NCBI GenBank assembly: GCA_018982785.1
Contig: JAHHEN010000005.1
Span: 347,255 to 411,254 of the forward strand
DNA length: 64,000 nt
Origin: Enterococcus innesii
Lineage (GTDB): Bacteria > Bacillota > Bacilli > Lactobacillales > Enterococcaceae
Reading direction: 5' to 3'
Made by a program: the position numbers and the translations under genes. The notes under the pieces were generated by a model, which ran no database searches, was not told the DNA's origin, and was given only the letters and a program-made list of their open reading frames with translations. Positions 14,138 to 22,934 of this stretch are shown here, piece after piece. How positions within the stretch are numbered: the stretch's first letter is position 1; each line of letters opens with the position of its first letter.

Positions 14138-14169
14138 AAAAAAAGACTGTCCTTTCTGACAGCCTTTTT
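14138..14169 (-). terminator. Rho-independent terminator after the small GNAT gene
   Basis: Stem AAAAAGGCTGTC / GACAGTCTTTTT with a six-base loop and a T-run on the minus strand. It begins about 25 bp after the restored end of the GNAT gene. Confidence 0.85.
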
Positions 14170-14193
14170 CTCATAGATTGCTTTTCGTTCAAA

Positions 14194-14465
14194 TCAGCGA
14201 ACCAGTACGTCATCGTACTCTGGCTTCTCTTTAAACTCCTTGACCGCAAAAGAGCAGACAGGCATAATTTTTTCTCTTCCCGTCGTGCTTTTTCAACAAC
14301 TGCTTTGAGTAACTTTTGCGCCAATTGCTGTCCGCGATAATCAGGGTTGACGAAGGTGTGGTCTACTTCTAGCACATCATCTGGCGTTTCTTGCCATGTG
14401 ATCTCTCCGATTTCTGTTTCTCCATCATACAAAGCAAAACGCTTGTTTTCTTCTTTTATTTCCAT
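14194..14465 (-). CDS. Small GNAT-like N-acetyltransferase (YjdJ/COG2388 type, frameshifted here)
   Basis: A one-domain acetyltransferase of the short COG2388 type. It shows EIGEITW, then VDHTFVNPDYRGQQLAQKLL (acetyl-CoA loop), and after restoring one A in the run at 14268-14273 it ends with the typical IMPVCSFAVKEFKE. Restored length is 90 residues, normal for this family. Without the correction the frame runs on to 14136 with an unrelated tail. Substrate unknown. It lies 17 bp downstream of the alpha/beta hydrolase gene. Confidence 0.85.
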
Positions 14466-14482
14466 TGTATTCTCCCTTTCTA

Positions 14483-15438
14483 TCAGACAATGTCTGTATT
14501 TTGTTTGCTATTCTCAATAAATTGCAAAACGGTTGGCCAATATTCTGGTGCGTCTTTAACTGCCTGTAAATGTCCCATACTGGGAAAAAGGACTTTTTGT
14601 TTCGGACCAGCCGTTGCCTCCATTAAAGTATTGATTTCTTTTTCAGAAAGAAACGTATCCTTCTCTCCTTGTAAAAACAGCACAGGTAAATGGTTGCTGC
14701 CGACTTGTCGGGTCACTGAGATTTGTAGGAAGGGGTAGCCAACTAGGTGTTTACTGTAACGATTGGCTAATCGCAAAAAGCGCTTGACGGGTAACCGAGA
14801 AAATTGCGGTAGACTTGCCCGAATGGCACTGTAAACGGACGTGTAACTGCTGTCTGAGATCAACCCCGTCACTTGCACCGGCATGACTTCTCCACTGGCC
14901 AGCAGCAAAGTCGCCGCCCCCATTCCCAAACCATAGAGGAAGATTTGGGTTTGGGGTCTTTTTCCAAAATCTTATCGATCCACAAAAGCAGGTCCATCCG
15001 ATCTAGCCACCCTAAACCAATCTCTTTGCCTTCACTGCGACCATGTCCACGCAAATCAGGAACTAAAACATTGTAACCCGCAGCCCAGAATTTCTCGGCC
15101 GCCTCTTGACAATCTGCTTGCCCGTCACTGCGATACCCATGCAAGCAAATCACCCATGTTTTAGCACACTGATCGAAGACTTCTGCTCTCAAGATCAGAT
15201 CATCGGTGGTCGTTACCGTACATTCCGAACCTTGTGCCCAAAAAGCCGAACTGCTTTTTGCGATCCGCTCTTTGTATGGAATCCCCAGTTTCTTTCTGCC
15301 TTCTTTTTCATACCATTCATTGTTACGCATAATAATTGCCGAAACAAAATAGCGTACGCCCTTTTTCATCACAGACGTGCGATATACATAGTACACCAAA
15401 AAAATAAAAATAAGCAGTAGTAGCAATAGCCAAACCAT
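14483..15438 (-). CDS. Alpha/beta hydrolase with N-terminal membrane anchor (frameshifted here)
   Basis: A 318-residue protein after restoring one A at 14950-14952. It begins with a strongly hydrophobic helix (residues 1-20), so it is probably membrane-tethered. The hydrolase part has LHGYRSDG, LVPDLRGHGRSEG, a lid region, and a final GHLQAV with the catalytic His. The elbow reads GLGMG where most relatives have a Ser in the middle position, so the nucleophile may be missing (see findings). The ATG at 15438 has GGGGG ahead; an upstream ATG at 15453 is less likely. Confidence 0.8.
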
Positions 15439-15530
15439 AGGATCCCCCTTCATTTTAGTTTACCATTTACACCGGTTTTCAGCCAAAGTTTTGTCGCAAG
15501 TCTTAAATAAGTCCTATACTTTTTTAAGAA

Positions 15531-15575
15531 AAAATCTTTGTACTGACTTCTAGCGAAGGAGCAGTACAAAGATTT
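15531..15575 (-). terminator. Rho-independent terminator after the Cna-B surface protein
   Basis: A 14-base perfect inverted repeat (AAATCTTTGTACTG / CAGTACAAAGATTT) with a 16-base loop, ending in TTTTTT on the minus strand, just past the stop at 15582. Confidence 0.85.
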
Positions 15576-15581
15576 GTTTGG

Positions 15582-18500
15582 TTAAATATGTTTCTGTTTA
15601 TAGAATAGGAAAGCAATCATGGTGAGTAAGATACCTCCAAGAACACTTAGTTCATAAGAGGATTCCTCGTTTGTCTTTGGCAAGCGTTTTTCATTATCTG
15701 TCTGTGATGACTCTGTCTGGTTCTTTTTGTCATCCAGCTTTTGCTCGGCGTATCTGGCTATTTTTTTCGGTTTATCAGACTTGTCAGAAGGGGTTGGTAC
15801 TTTGGGACCGCTAGGATCATTCGGTGTCTCAGGCGTTCTCGGCGTTTTTGGTTCGACATAAGTATTGATCAAGTCATAGCCATGGACATCTGACTTGTAT
15901 CCTTTGACAGCCACTTCTTGAATGCTATAGGTGTAAGCTTGACCTTTCTCATCATATTTTGGCAGATTGTCAAAACGATAGATCCAGTTGCCTTCTTTAT
16001 CTGCTTTTACGACTTGCTTGTCGATTTCTTTACCGTTTTGCATTAATTCGACAGTGATGCTTTCAGGGCGGGTATTGAACTTGTTGCTATAATCATCCCA
16101 TGTCTTTGTTCCAGCTACTTCTGTCGTTTCGGTATTACGGTAGGTGTTGACTAGGTCATAGCCGTTTACTTTAGTGGTGTAACCTGACACTTTTTCTTCT
16201 TGGATCGCGTAGGTGTAAGCTTTTCCTTCGGCATCATACTTAGGCAGATTGTCAAAGCGATAAGTCCAGTTGCCTTGGTGATCTGCTTTTACGATTTGAT
16301 CGTCGATTTCCTTATCATTTCGCATCAGCTTGACAGTGATGCTTTCAGGGCGGGTGTTGAACTTGTTGTCATAGTCATCCCATGTCTTTGTTCCAGCTAC
16401 TTCTGTCGTTTCGGTATTACGGTAGGTGTTGACTAGGTCATAGCCGTTGACTTTAGTGGTGTATCCTGACACTTTTTCTTCTTGGATCGCGTAAGTGTAC
16501 TCTTTTCCTTCGGCATCATATTTAGGCAGATTGTCAAAGCCATAGGTCCAGTTCCCTTCTTTATCTGCTTTTACAATTTTTTCTGCGTATTTTTCGCCGT
16601 TTCGCATCAGCTTGACAGTGATGCTTTCAGGGCGGGTGTTGAACTTGTTGTCGTAGTCATCCCATGTCTTTGTTCCAGCTACTTCTGTCGTTTCGGTATT
16701 ACGGTAGGTGTTGACTAGGTCATAGCCGTTTACTTTAGTGGTGTAACCTGACACTTTTTCTTCTTGGATCGCGTAGGTGTAAGCTTTTCCTTCGGCATCA
16801 TACTTAGGCAGATTGTCAAAGCGATAAGTCCAGTTGCCTTGGTGATCTGCTTTTACGATTTGATCGTCGATTTCCTTATCATTTCGCATCAGCTTGACAG
16901 TGATGCTTTCAGGGCGGGTGTTGAACTTGTTGTCATAGTCATCCCATGTCTTTGTTCCAGCTACTTCTGTCGTTTCGGTATTACGGTAGGTGTTGACTAG
17001 GTCATAGCCGTTGACTTTAGTGGTGTATCCTGACACTTTTTCTTCTTGGATCGCGTAAGTGTACTCTTTTCCTTCGGCATCATATTTAGGCAGATTGTCA
17101 AAGCCATAGGTCCAGTTCCCTTCTTTATCTGCTTTTACAATTTTTTCTGCGTATTTTTCGCCGTTTCGCATCAGCTTGACAGTGATGCTTTCAGGGCGGG
17201 TGTTGAACTTGTTGTCATAGTCATTCCATGTCTTTGTTCCGGATACTTCTGTCGTTTCGGTATTACGATAGGTGTTGACTAGATCATAGCCGTTTACTTT
17301 AGTAGTATACCCTTCAACAGGTGTTTCTTGGATTGTGTAATCATAATTCTGACCAGATTCGTCAGTTGTCGGTAGGTCCGTAAATTCATAATGCCATTCC
17401 CCCTCTTTATTTGGGGTAACCGTTTTCGTTTGGAACACTTCACCGTTTTGCAATAATTGAACCGTAATATTTGCCGGACGGGTATTAAATTTGTTGTCAT
17501 AATCGTCCCACGTTTTGGTCCCGCTGATTGTCGTTGTATCAAAAGAAAGCAATTGATTCATGGCAGCTAGTTTAATAGTCGGCACGATTGTTTCATTTGC
17601 TTGCAGATCCCAGCGATGGGTTTCTGCATTGACCAATACTGTATCCGCAATGATACTGCCGTCAACATTTTGATGGACATCGACTGTATCACCAACAGCC
17701 AAGATGGTTCCTTGGAAGGGACTATTAATCGAAATCGTTTGGCCCTCTGATTGGCCAACAAAATTCCATAAGATAACAGCATCATCAAACTCTTCTGTTT
17801 CATGGCTATTACGAGACGTACCATCTGTATATTCTAGTTTGATTTGCGACTTGATATTAACGGTACTTGCTCCTTCAGTATCCACATTGATGAGCACAGG
17901 AGAAGCGCCTTTTGTCAGCCCTTTGATAGTAATCGGCGTATCTTTTTCTAATTCTGTTTTTGAAAGAGAAACAACTACCTTTTGGTCTTCTTTCGCAATT
18001 GGATTTTCTGAAAAGGAGATGGGTTTCGTATCAATCAGGTAGCCGTCTGGCGCCTCCGTTTCCACAAAGGAATACTCTCCCTCTGGAAGATCCGTTTCGA
18101 TTACTTGTCCATCATCATTTGTGACCTCTTCATCAACCTCTTTATGTGTCTTTTTATTTTGAAGTTCGTAAACACCATCATCAAGTGGCTTTCCTTTTTC
18201 ATCCGTTAAGGTCAAAACAACCTCTTGAGTATCATTTTCAGCACTGGCAGTATCAATGACTCGCTGATTATTATCAGTAAAGTCCTTGGTTACACCGGGT
18301 GTTTGTGGATAGGCTCCCAGTCTTTCTGACGTCGCCTGTAAGGTTGAAAATACCTTTCCAAAATCTATATACGGTTCACTTACGGATGGATCTTGGAAAA
18401 CTTCGGAAGTTTTCAAGTGATCCATTCTCTGACCATTTATAAAAACGGCAGGCTGTTGATTTTGATCTGCTAAATCTACTGTGACTGATGAACCAAAAAC

Positions 18501-19469
18501 AACTTTGTTTTTTCTACTATCCGTTCCTGACACAAAAGAAGAATTTGCAATCGTATTGACCTTTTGAATGTAATTGATTTCTGTTGCCAACGAACCATCC
18601 TGAATACTGGTTCCAAAATTGACATTTCCATTTAGTTCTCCCACTGCTAAGTTTCCATTCGTATGGGTATTTAGCGTCGCATGGTTAGCAAAAATATGAA
18701 AATATTGGGCTTCTCCTAGAAGGGCTTCATCAACTTCAGGAACATCATTTTTAAAAATACCGCCACTTGAAAGTTGTGAAGCTGCTGGTGCACTTGCTTG
18801 GGTATCAGGTGTTGATTCTATTGCTGTTGATGCAGTATTTGACGCCGTTTGCTGTTGTGACTCGCTACTTGTTGTTACAATCTGTTTTTCAGAAGCCTCT
18901 GTTTGATCCTGATTATCAGAAAGTACGGCTTCGGTACTCGTTGCTTCTGTGGATTGATTTTCAGGTAGAACAACTGCTACATCGGTTGCGTTGATGAGGT
19001 CTTCTTTCACTTGACCCTTTTCTTCATCTGTTTGAAGAAACGCTGATTTGATTGTCAATGTTTGAAGACTTTTTGTTTGAAACGTTAGCGTCATTTGACT
19101 AAAGGAACTGCTAGCAGTTTCTTCTATCAACTGCTGTCTTTGCGAATCATATGTAAATTTCGTGCCGCTGCTTTGGATTGATTCCGGCAAAATTGTTTGT
19201 TCCCCTTCACTCAAGCTGAATGCCAGTTGATTAGCTGCTGCTTGTTGGTTTTTTTCAACTTGGATGCTCCAAGTGATCTCCCCTGTTGTAGGATCTGGTA
19301 ATGAGGTCACTTGCGCTGTGCCTTTTTCGTTCTGAAATAGGACTGTTTTGGTGCTTCCCTCGGTGTTTGCATGAGCTGTAACGACTGGTAACAATGGCGT
19401 CACATACGACATGACAAGCAAGGATAACATGAAAATTGGGTAAGCTATTTTTTTCACATAAGTAAGCAT
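15582..19469 (-). CDS. LPXTG-anchored surface protein with choice-of-anchor-A-like, SpaA-like and six Cna-B domains
   Basis: A 1,295-residue secreted protein. Order: signal peptide (about 1-35, ending near VVTAHA), a variable Ser/Thr/Gln-rich region to about 240, and a segment at about 250-400 that resembles the choice-of-anchor A or adhesive beta domain (FHIFANHATLNTHTNGNLAVG). A SpaA-like domain with EVVLTLTDEKGKPL and FVETEAPDGY follows at about 415-500, then six Cna-B repeats (about 642-1203), a Pro-rich stretch, and LPKTN with a membrane helix and positive tail. Cna-B and SpaA folds often form isopeptide bonds and stalks or pili. No pilus sortase is seen nearby. The ATG at 19469 follows GGAGGAAG. 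Confidence 0.9.
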   Translation of the reverse strand: MLTYVKKIAYPIFMLSLLVMSYVTPLLPVVTAHANTEGSTKTVLFQNEKGTAQVTSLPDPTTGEITWSIQVEKNQQAAANQLAFSLSEGEQTILPESIQSSGTKFTYDSQRQQLIEETASSSFSQMTLTFQTKSLQTLTIKSAFLQTDEEKGQVKEDLINATDVAVVLPENQSTEATSTEAVLSDNQDQTEASEKQIVTTSSESQQQTASNTASTAIESTPDTQASAPAASQLSSGGIFKNDVPEVDEALLGEAQYFHIFANHATLNTHTNGNLAVGELNGNVNFGTSIQDGSLATEINYIQKVNTIANSSFVSGTDSRKNKVVFGSSVTVDLADQNQQPAVFINGQRMDHLKTSEVFQDPSVSEPYIDFGKVFSTLQATSERLGAYPQTPGVTKDFTDNNQRVIDTASAENDTQEVVLTLTDEKGKPLDDGVYELQNKKTHKEVDEEVTNDDGQVIETDLPEGEYSFVETEAPDGYLIDTKPISFSENPIAKEDQKVVVSLSKTELEKDTPITIKGLTKGASPVLINVDTEGASTVNIKSQIKLEYTDGTSRNSHETEEFDDAVILWNFVGQSEGQTISINSPFQGTILAVGDTVDVHQNVDGSIIADTVLVNAETHRWDLQANETIVPTIKLAAMNQLLSFDTTTISGTKTWDDYDNKFNTRPANITVQLLQNGEVFQTKTVTPNKEGEWHYEFTDLPTTDESGQNYDYTIQETPVEGYTTKVNGYDLVNTYRNTETTEVSGTKTWNDYDNKFNTRPESITVKLMRNGEKYAEKIVKADKEGNWTYGFDNLPKYDAEGKEYTYAIQEEKVSGYTTKVNGYDLVNTYRNTETTEVAGTKTWDDYDNKFNTRPESITVKLMRNDKEIDDQIVKADHQGNWTYRFDNLPKYDAEGKAYTYAIQEEKVSGYTTKVNGYDLVNTYRNTETTEVAGTKTWDDYDNKFNTRPESITVKLMRNGEKYAEKIVKADKEGNWTYGFDNLPKYDAEGKEYTYAIQEEKVSGYTTKVNGYDLVNTYRNTETTEVAGTKTWDDYDNKFNTRPESITVKLMRNDKEIDDQIVKADHQGNWTYRFDNLPKYDAEGKAYTYAIQEEKVSGYTTKVNGYDLVNTYRNTETTEVAGTKTWDDYSNKFNTRPESITVELMQNGKEIDKQVVKADKEGNWIYRFDNLPKYDEKGQAYTYSIQEVAVKGYKSDVHGYDLINTYVEPKTPRTPETPNDPSGPKVPTPSDKSDKPKKIARYAEQKLDDKKNQTESSQTDNEKRLPKTNEESSYELSVLGGILLTMIAFLFYKQKHI
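15858..17543 (-). repeat. Six tandem 282-bp Cna-B repeats
   Basis: Each unit codes for 94 residues starting with a variant of TTEVAGTKTWDDYDNKFNTR and ending GYDLVNTYRNTE. Units 2 and 4 are nearly identical, as are units 3 and 5, so an AB pair (564 bp) has been duplicated. Units 1 and 6 at the edges are more diverged. Confidence 0.95.
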
Positions 19470-20129
19470 TTTTCTTCCTCCAAACAACAAATTTTACTCA
19501 GGTGATTATCCTAATCGGAAAAAAGACAAAATGCAAAATACCTCAAAGTTTGTTTATGTGAAAAAAATGAAAGCAAGAATCATAAAATGATTCTTGCTCT
19601 CAGGAGAACTTGTGAAAATGAAATAGAATTTCTTTAGTTTTAAAAAAGAGCAGAACAATTTCTTCATGATAAATACTCAAAATCAAGAAAAAATCTTTTG
19701 TTTGTGATAAAAGTTCTTTCATTTAAAACTCTTGAGCAACAGCAGTGATTAGCAACTCGTTAAAATTTCACTAGTCAAAAAATAATAATTGTAAATAAAA
19801 AATGAAAATTTTCATAAACAATCATATTATTTTCATTTTCGATTACAAAAATTTTAGCAGATTCTTTAAAATCTTACTGTTATTTTCTCTCTATTTATAA
19901 GTTCTCTTAATTTTTACTGTACAAAGAAACGTCTTTATCATTTTTGGGACTGATTACTCAGAATTGATTCTTCAGTCCCAAATTTGATTTTGCCTAACAC
20001 ATCAATCTCAATGAGAGAAAGATTTTATTGCGCAGTCTGATATTCTGATATTGTAAAAAAGCTGTCCATTTGGAAAAAGGAATGGTTATCGTTGTTTGCA
20101 GAAGATTCACTTTTTCTTTACCAAATTGA
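19470..20129. other. Gene-free AT-rich region with two hairpins
   Basis: About 660 bp without a convincing gene between the actin-like gene and the LPXTG gene. It holds a 12-base stem (AGCAAGAATCAT / ATGATTCTTGCT, 19572-19598) followed on the minus strand by TTTCATTTTTTT. It also holds an 11-base stem (TTTGGGACTGA / TCAGTCCCAAA, 19943-19982) with an 18-base loop. The first looks like a terminator for the upstream operon. The second lacks a T-run on the minus strand. The promoter of the LPXTG gene should be here but no good -35/-10 pair was recognised. Confidence 0.5.
19572..19598 (-). terminator. Probable terminator or attenuator upstream of the LPXTG gene
   Basis: Perfect 12-base stem with a three-base loop, followed on the minus strand by a T-rich tail with seven T in a row. 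It lies about 100 bp ahead of the LPXTG start, so it either ends the SRR accessory operon or acts in the LPXTG leader. Confidence 0.6.
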
Positions 20130-21467
20130 CTACTCTTTATCGTTGTTGATCAAGAAGTCGAGCAATTCAGACTGTTCCGCAAAAATTGCTTCTACTGATA
20201 AGCTTCTATTATGACTCTTTTGCTTGGTAGCTTCTGGCAACTCAGCATCAATTTGGTTAGTTGCTGATTCGATGGCCTTCTCGACTGGTAAAGGTTCTGC
20301 ATTCACTTTCGTCTCTAAACCGTCTGGCTTCATTGGAAATGGACTGTTATCTTCAAAGTGATCCGTCGAAGCATTCAGTTGACTTTTCCAGAACAACTCC
20401 CCAAAGAGATACACACCAAGAGCATTTTTATTGTTAAATACTTTACAAGATAGCCCCATCTTGATGAGTGTCTGATTTACTGTGTTTTCGTTGATCGCTG
20501 CTGAAGGAATATCTCTGACTAGAATTGTATCAGCATATTGAATATCTTGATCACTATTTACATACTCAATCAATTGATCTGTCAAAGCAGTCGTCTCTTT
20601 ACTAACGATTTCAGTTAAATCTATTGTCTGACGTCCATTGATCGTCACAATAAATGGATTGTTTTTCTTAGCTGTGACAAGCATATCGTAGACGACGCCA
20701 TGATCCAGCTCAAAGATTGGTGCCGGATGATTCCCTTCATTTTCTTGATAAGCTTGTACCACGTTGCCTGCCAATTCATACAAGCCGTCTGCGACTTTTG
20801 AACTTTTGATTAGTTCTCCATTTTCGTAGCTGTCACAAGTGAGAGAATGATCATTGATTTCAATGACATAGGTCAACCCAGCAAGGATTTCTTCCACGCC
20901 TAACATCAAATGAATATCATTTCGTTTGCTTTCAAAAACTGTGGCTAGAGATTTTGGAATCAGCTTTACTCGCTCGATACGAATCCGATAGTGAGTGCCA
21001 TCAACAACGGTCTCGAATTCATCCGCCAGTTGTCTCTCAATGTCAGCAAGCCGGTCAAAACTTTCTGTTGCTACTCCAAGGCATAATGAACAGCTAAAGC
21101 AATCCTCTGCAATTTCGGTAAAAAGTGAGGGGCTTTTCTCTACTAAATAAGAGAGTATCGTTTTGATATATGTCTTAAATTTTTGATCTCCGAGAGTTAT
21201 CAACGGATTCCCAAATGTTTGGTAGGCTTCCGATCGTCGACTATACAACCTGTCGAGTCCCCAAGTAATTTCTTTCTCGCTGCCCTCGAGAAAAATTCGT
21301 TTCCCTATTTTGTTTTTTAGGTAGATCGGTTCATTATTTTTTCCTAAAAGATATTGTAGATTATTTTTTTTGACTTCTGAGTAAACAGAACTTCTGACAT
21401 CTTGATAACCGTAGCCAACAACGCCTACTCGAAATTCATCAATGTCTAACGCAATGATTTTGTTCAC
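20130..21467 (-). CDS. Actin/ParM-like protein with degraded nucleotide motifs, in the SRR adhesin locus
   Basis: A 445-residue protein that I could not place in a named family. Its layout follows actin-like plasmid segregation proteins: an N-terminal strand IALDIDEFRVGVVGYG where ParM-like proteins have DxGxxxxK, a middle strand VIEINDHSLTCDSYENG where they have DxGxxTxD, and a late strand ILVRDIPSAA where they have VGGGA. NALGVYLFGELF then sits where they have ANAxGxxxxG. The key Asp/Gly residues are replaced at all three nucleotide sites, so ATP binding is doubtful. The last 80 residues are polar and probably disordered. The GTG at 21467 follows AGGGGG. It is the last gene of the minus-strand accessory Sec run. 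Fold assignment is inference from motif spacing. Confidence 0.6.
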   Translation of the reverse strand: MNKIIALDIDEFRVGVVGYGYQDVRSSVYSEVKKNNLQYLLGKNNEPIYLKNKIGKRIFLEGSEKEITWGLDRLYSRRSEAYQTFGNPLITLGDQKFKTYIKTILSYLVEKSPSLFTEIAEDCFSCSLCLGVATESFDRLADIERQLADEFETVVDGTHYRIRIERVKLIPKSLATVFESKRNDIHLMLGVEEILAGLTYVIEINDHSLTCDSYENGELIKSSKVADGLYELAGNVVQAYQENEGNHPAPIFELDHGVVYDMLVTAKKNNPFIVTINGRQTIDLTEIVSKETTALTDQLIEYVNSDQDIQYADTILVRDIPSAAINENTVNQTLIKMGLSCKVFNNKNALGVYLFGELFWKSQLNASTDHFEDNSPFPMKPDGLETKVNAEPLPVEKAIESATNQIDAELPEATKQKSHNRSLSVEAIFAEQSELLDFLINNDKE

Positions 21468-21538
21468 ACTAATCCCCCTAACTTCCCTATTGATCATGAC
21501 TTACAGCTTTCCATACCATCCTATTGACGCTTCATTCT

Positions 21539-21921
21539 CTATTCTCCTGTCACTTCTTGGATAAAGAATGCATTGGACAGTTCCTGAATTCTCTCCCTTT
21601 GCTCATTGACTTCTGCTTCTAAAAACAACAAATCGCTGAAAATAGCTTTTGTATTACGGATATGCCGTAGAAGTTCATTAGTTTTGACCAGCTGTATGTC
21701 AATTTTTTGACATAGCTCTCTCAACTCATCTTGGCTATTCTTTAAGACAAAAAGATCGCGATACCCAATGACTGACTGTTTTTTTCTAAAATCATCTGTT
21801 GTAACTGTGCAATTTTCCTATCTCGTTGTTCGATCGCTTGTTTCAAATCGGCCAGCATCTGGTCTAGCTCGCTGATTTGAACGATTGCGGATAACTTCTT
21901 TGTACTCATCGATTGTTTCAT
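21539..21921 (-). CDS. Coiled-coil protein of the SRR locus (frameshifted here)
   Basis: Restoring one A in the T-run at 21779-21785 joins two pieces into a 127-residue protein. Most of it is predicted helix with heptad-like spacing (LDQMLADLKQAIEQRDRKIA; VNEQRERIQELSNAFF), with no membrane segment or signal peptide. The start at 21921 overlaps the gtf3 stop (ATGA), so translation is coupled. An in-frame ATG at 21909 is an alternative. It lies directly ahead of the actin-like gene and may be its partner. Function unknown. Confidence 0.7.
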
Positions 21922-22934
21922 GCTTGACTTGCTCCTTTGCTTAGGAGTATTTTCACTTCTGAATCCATCAGTGCCGTTCTAGTAAATATTCCTGATTGCA
22001 GTAAACAACTAAATGAAAGAACATTATTTTTTATCCGCAGCAGCTCTTCATCTGTTAACTCACTTAATTGATGATCAATGTCTTCAATCGCGTTGATAGT
22101 AATGCCAAGTTCCAGTTTCTGTACCATCTCTGCTATAGCTGCTTCTTTCCATACAATGACAGGGATTCCCAACGAGAGATACAACGAGATTTTGTGCGGG
22201 GCATTATACTTCGTATATTGTTGGTAGTCACCACCATCAGGCAACTTATCATCCCACGCAAGTCCGAAACTACTTTTCTCCATCCTACGAACCAGTTCTT
22301 CTTGCTCAAAAACACCACAATAATGAACATTTGGACCAAATTGACTGTCGTTTTTATCGCCGTATACAAGTATTTCCGTGTGATTGGGCCACTTCTGTAG
22401 AAAACGGGTTTTTGCCAAATTTCCTGCAAAGACAACACGTTTTTCTGGTCTTTCATGACTGACACTAACTCCCTGGTGCTGATAGTCGAAAAATGGTTTT
22501 TGGACCATTTTCCGTGTCACGCCTCTTTCGACTAGTGCTACCTGCATAGCTTGGCTATGAACGATTAATAATGTAGCTTCATTGAAAAGAGCAGATTCAT
22601 CAAAATCGACTTTTCCACGCAACATCTCGGCATCATGGATAAATAAGATCGTGTAAATCCCTCTTTGTTTCATTCTTTGTAAAAACATCCGGTCAAAATG
22701 GGCTCCGTTATAACTTGGATATTGATAGACCACGATATCTTCATAAGCGACACCAGCTGTAATGCCATCAATCCTTGACATAAGTGCATAATCATCTTCA
22801 TTCTCATCGATATAACGATAAATATATAAAGGCTGATAATCCATCCCATTGGCAATGTGATAAACATCTACTTTCGCTTTTTTGACTGAATCTGCTGCAT
22901 TCGATTCAATGATCGTCGTCACCCACCGATTCAC
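21918..22934 (-). CDS. gtf3: Gtf3-like glycosyltransferase of the SRR glycosylation pathway
   Basis: A 338-residue cytoplasmic transferase of the Gtf3/Nss (GT4-like, galactofuranosyltransferase-like) type. In streptococci this enzyme adds the second sugar to GlcNAc-modified SRR adhesin. Visible features: VYQYPSYNGAHFD and TILFIHDAEMLRG in the N-terminal half, VVFAGNLAKTRFL at the domain junction, GLAWDDKLPDGG, and the late donor-site segment YNAPHKISLYLSLGIPVIVW. The GTG start at 22934 overlaps the stop of the HTH gene by four bases. Confidence 0.8.
   Translation of the reverse strand: MNRWVTTIIESNAADSVKKAKVDVYHIANGMDYQPLYIYRYIDENEDDYALMSRIDGITAGVAYEDIVVYQYPSYNGAHFDRMFLQRMKQRGIYTILFIHDAEMLRGKVDFDESALFNEATLLIVHSQAMQVALVERGVTRKMVQKPFFDYQHQGVSVSHERPEKRVVFAGNLAKTRFLQKWPNHTEILVYGDKNDSQFGPNVHYCGVFEQEELVRRMEKSSFGLAWDDKLPDGGDYQQYTKYNAPHKISLYLSLGIPVIVWKEAAIAEMVQKLELGITINAIEDIDHQLSELTDEELLRIKNNVLSFSCLLQSGIFTRTALMDSEVKILLSKGASQA

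Noticed and set aside
15858..17543. CRISPR array or other non-coding repeat
   Set aside because: Units are 282 bp, tandem without spacers and in frame with a surface protein.
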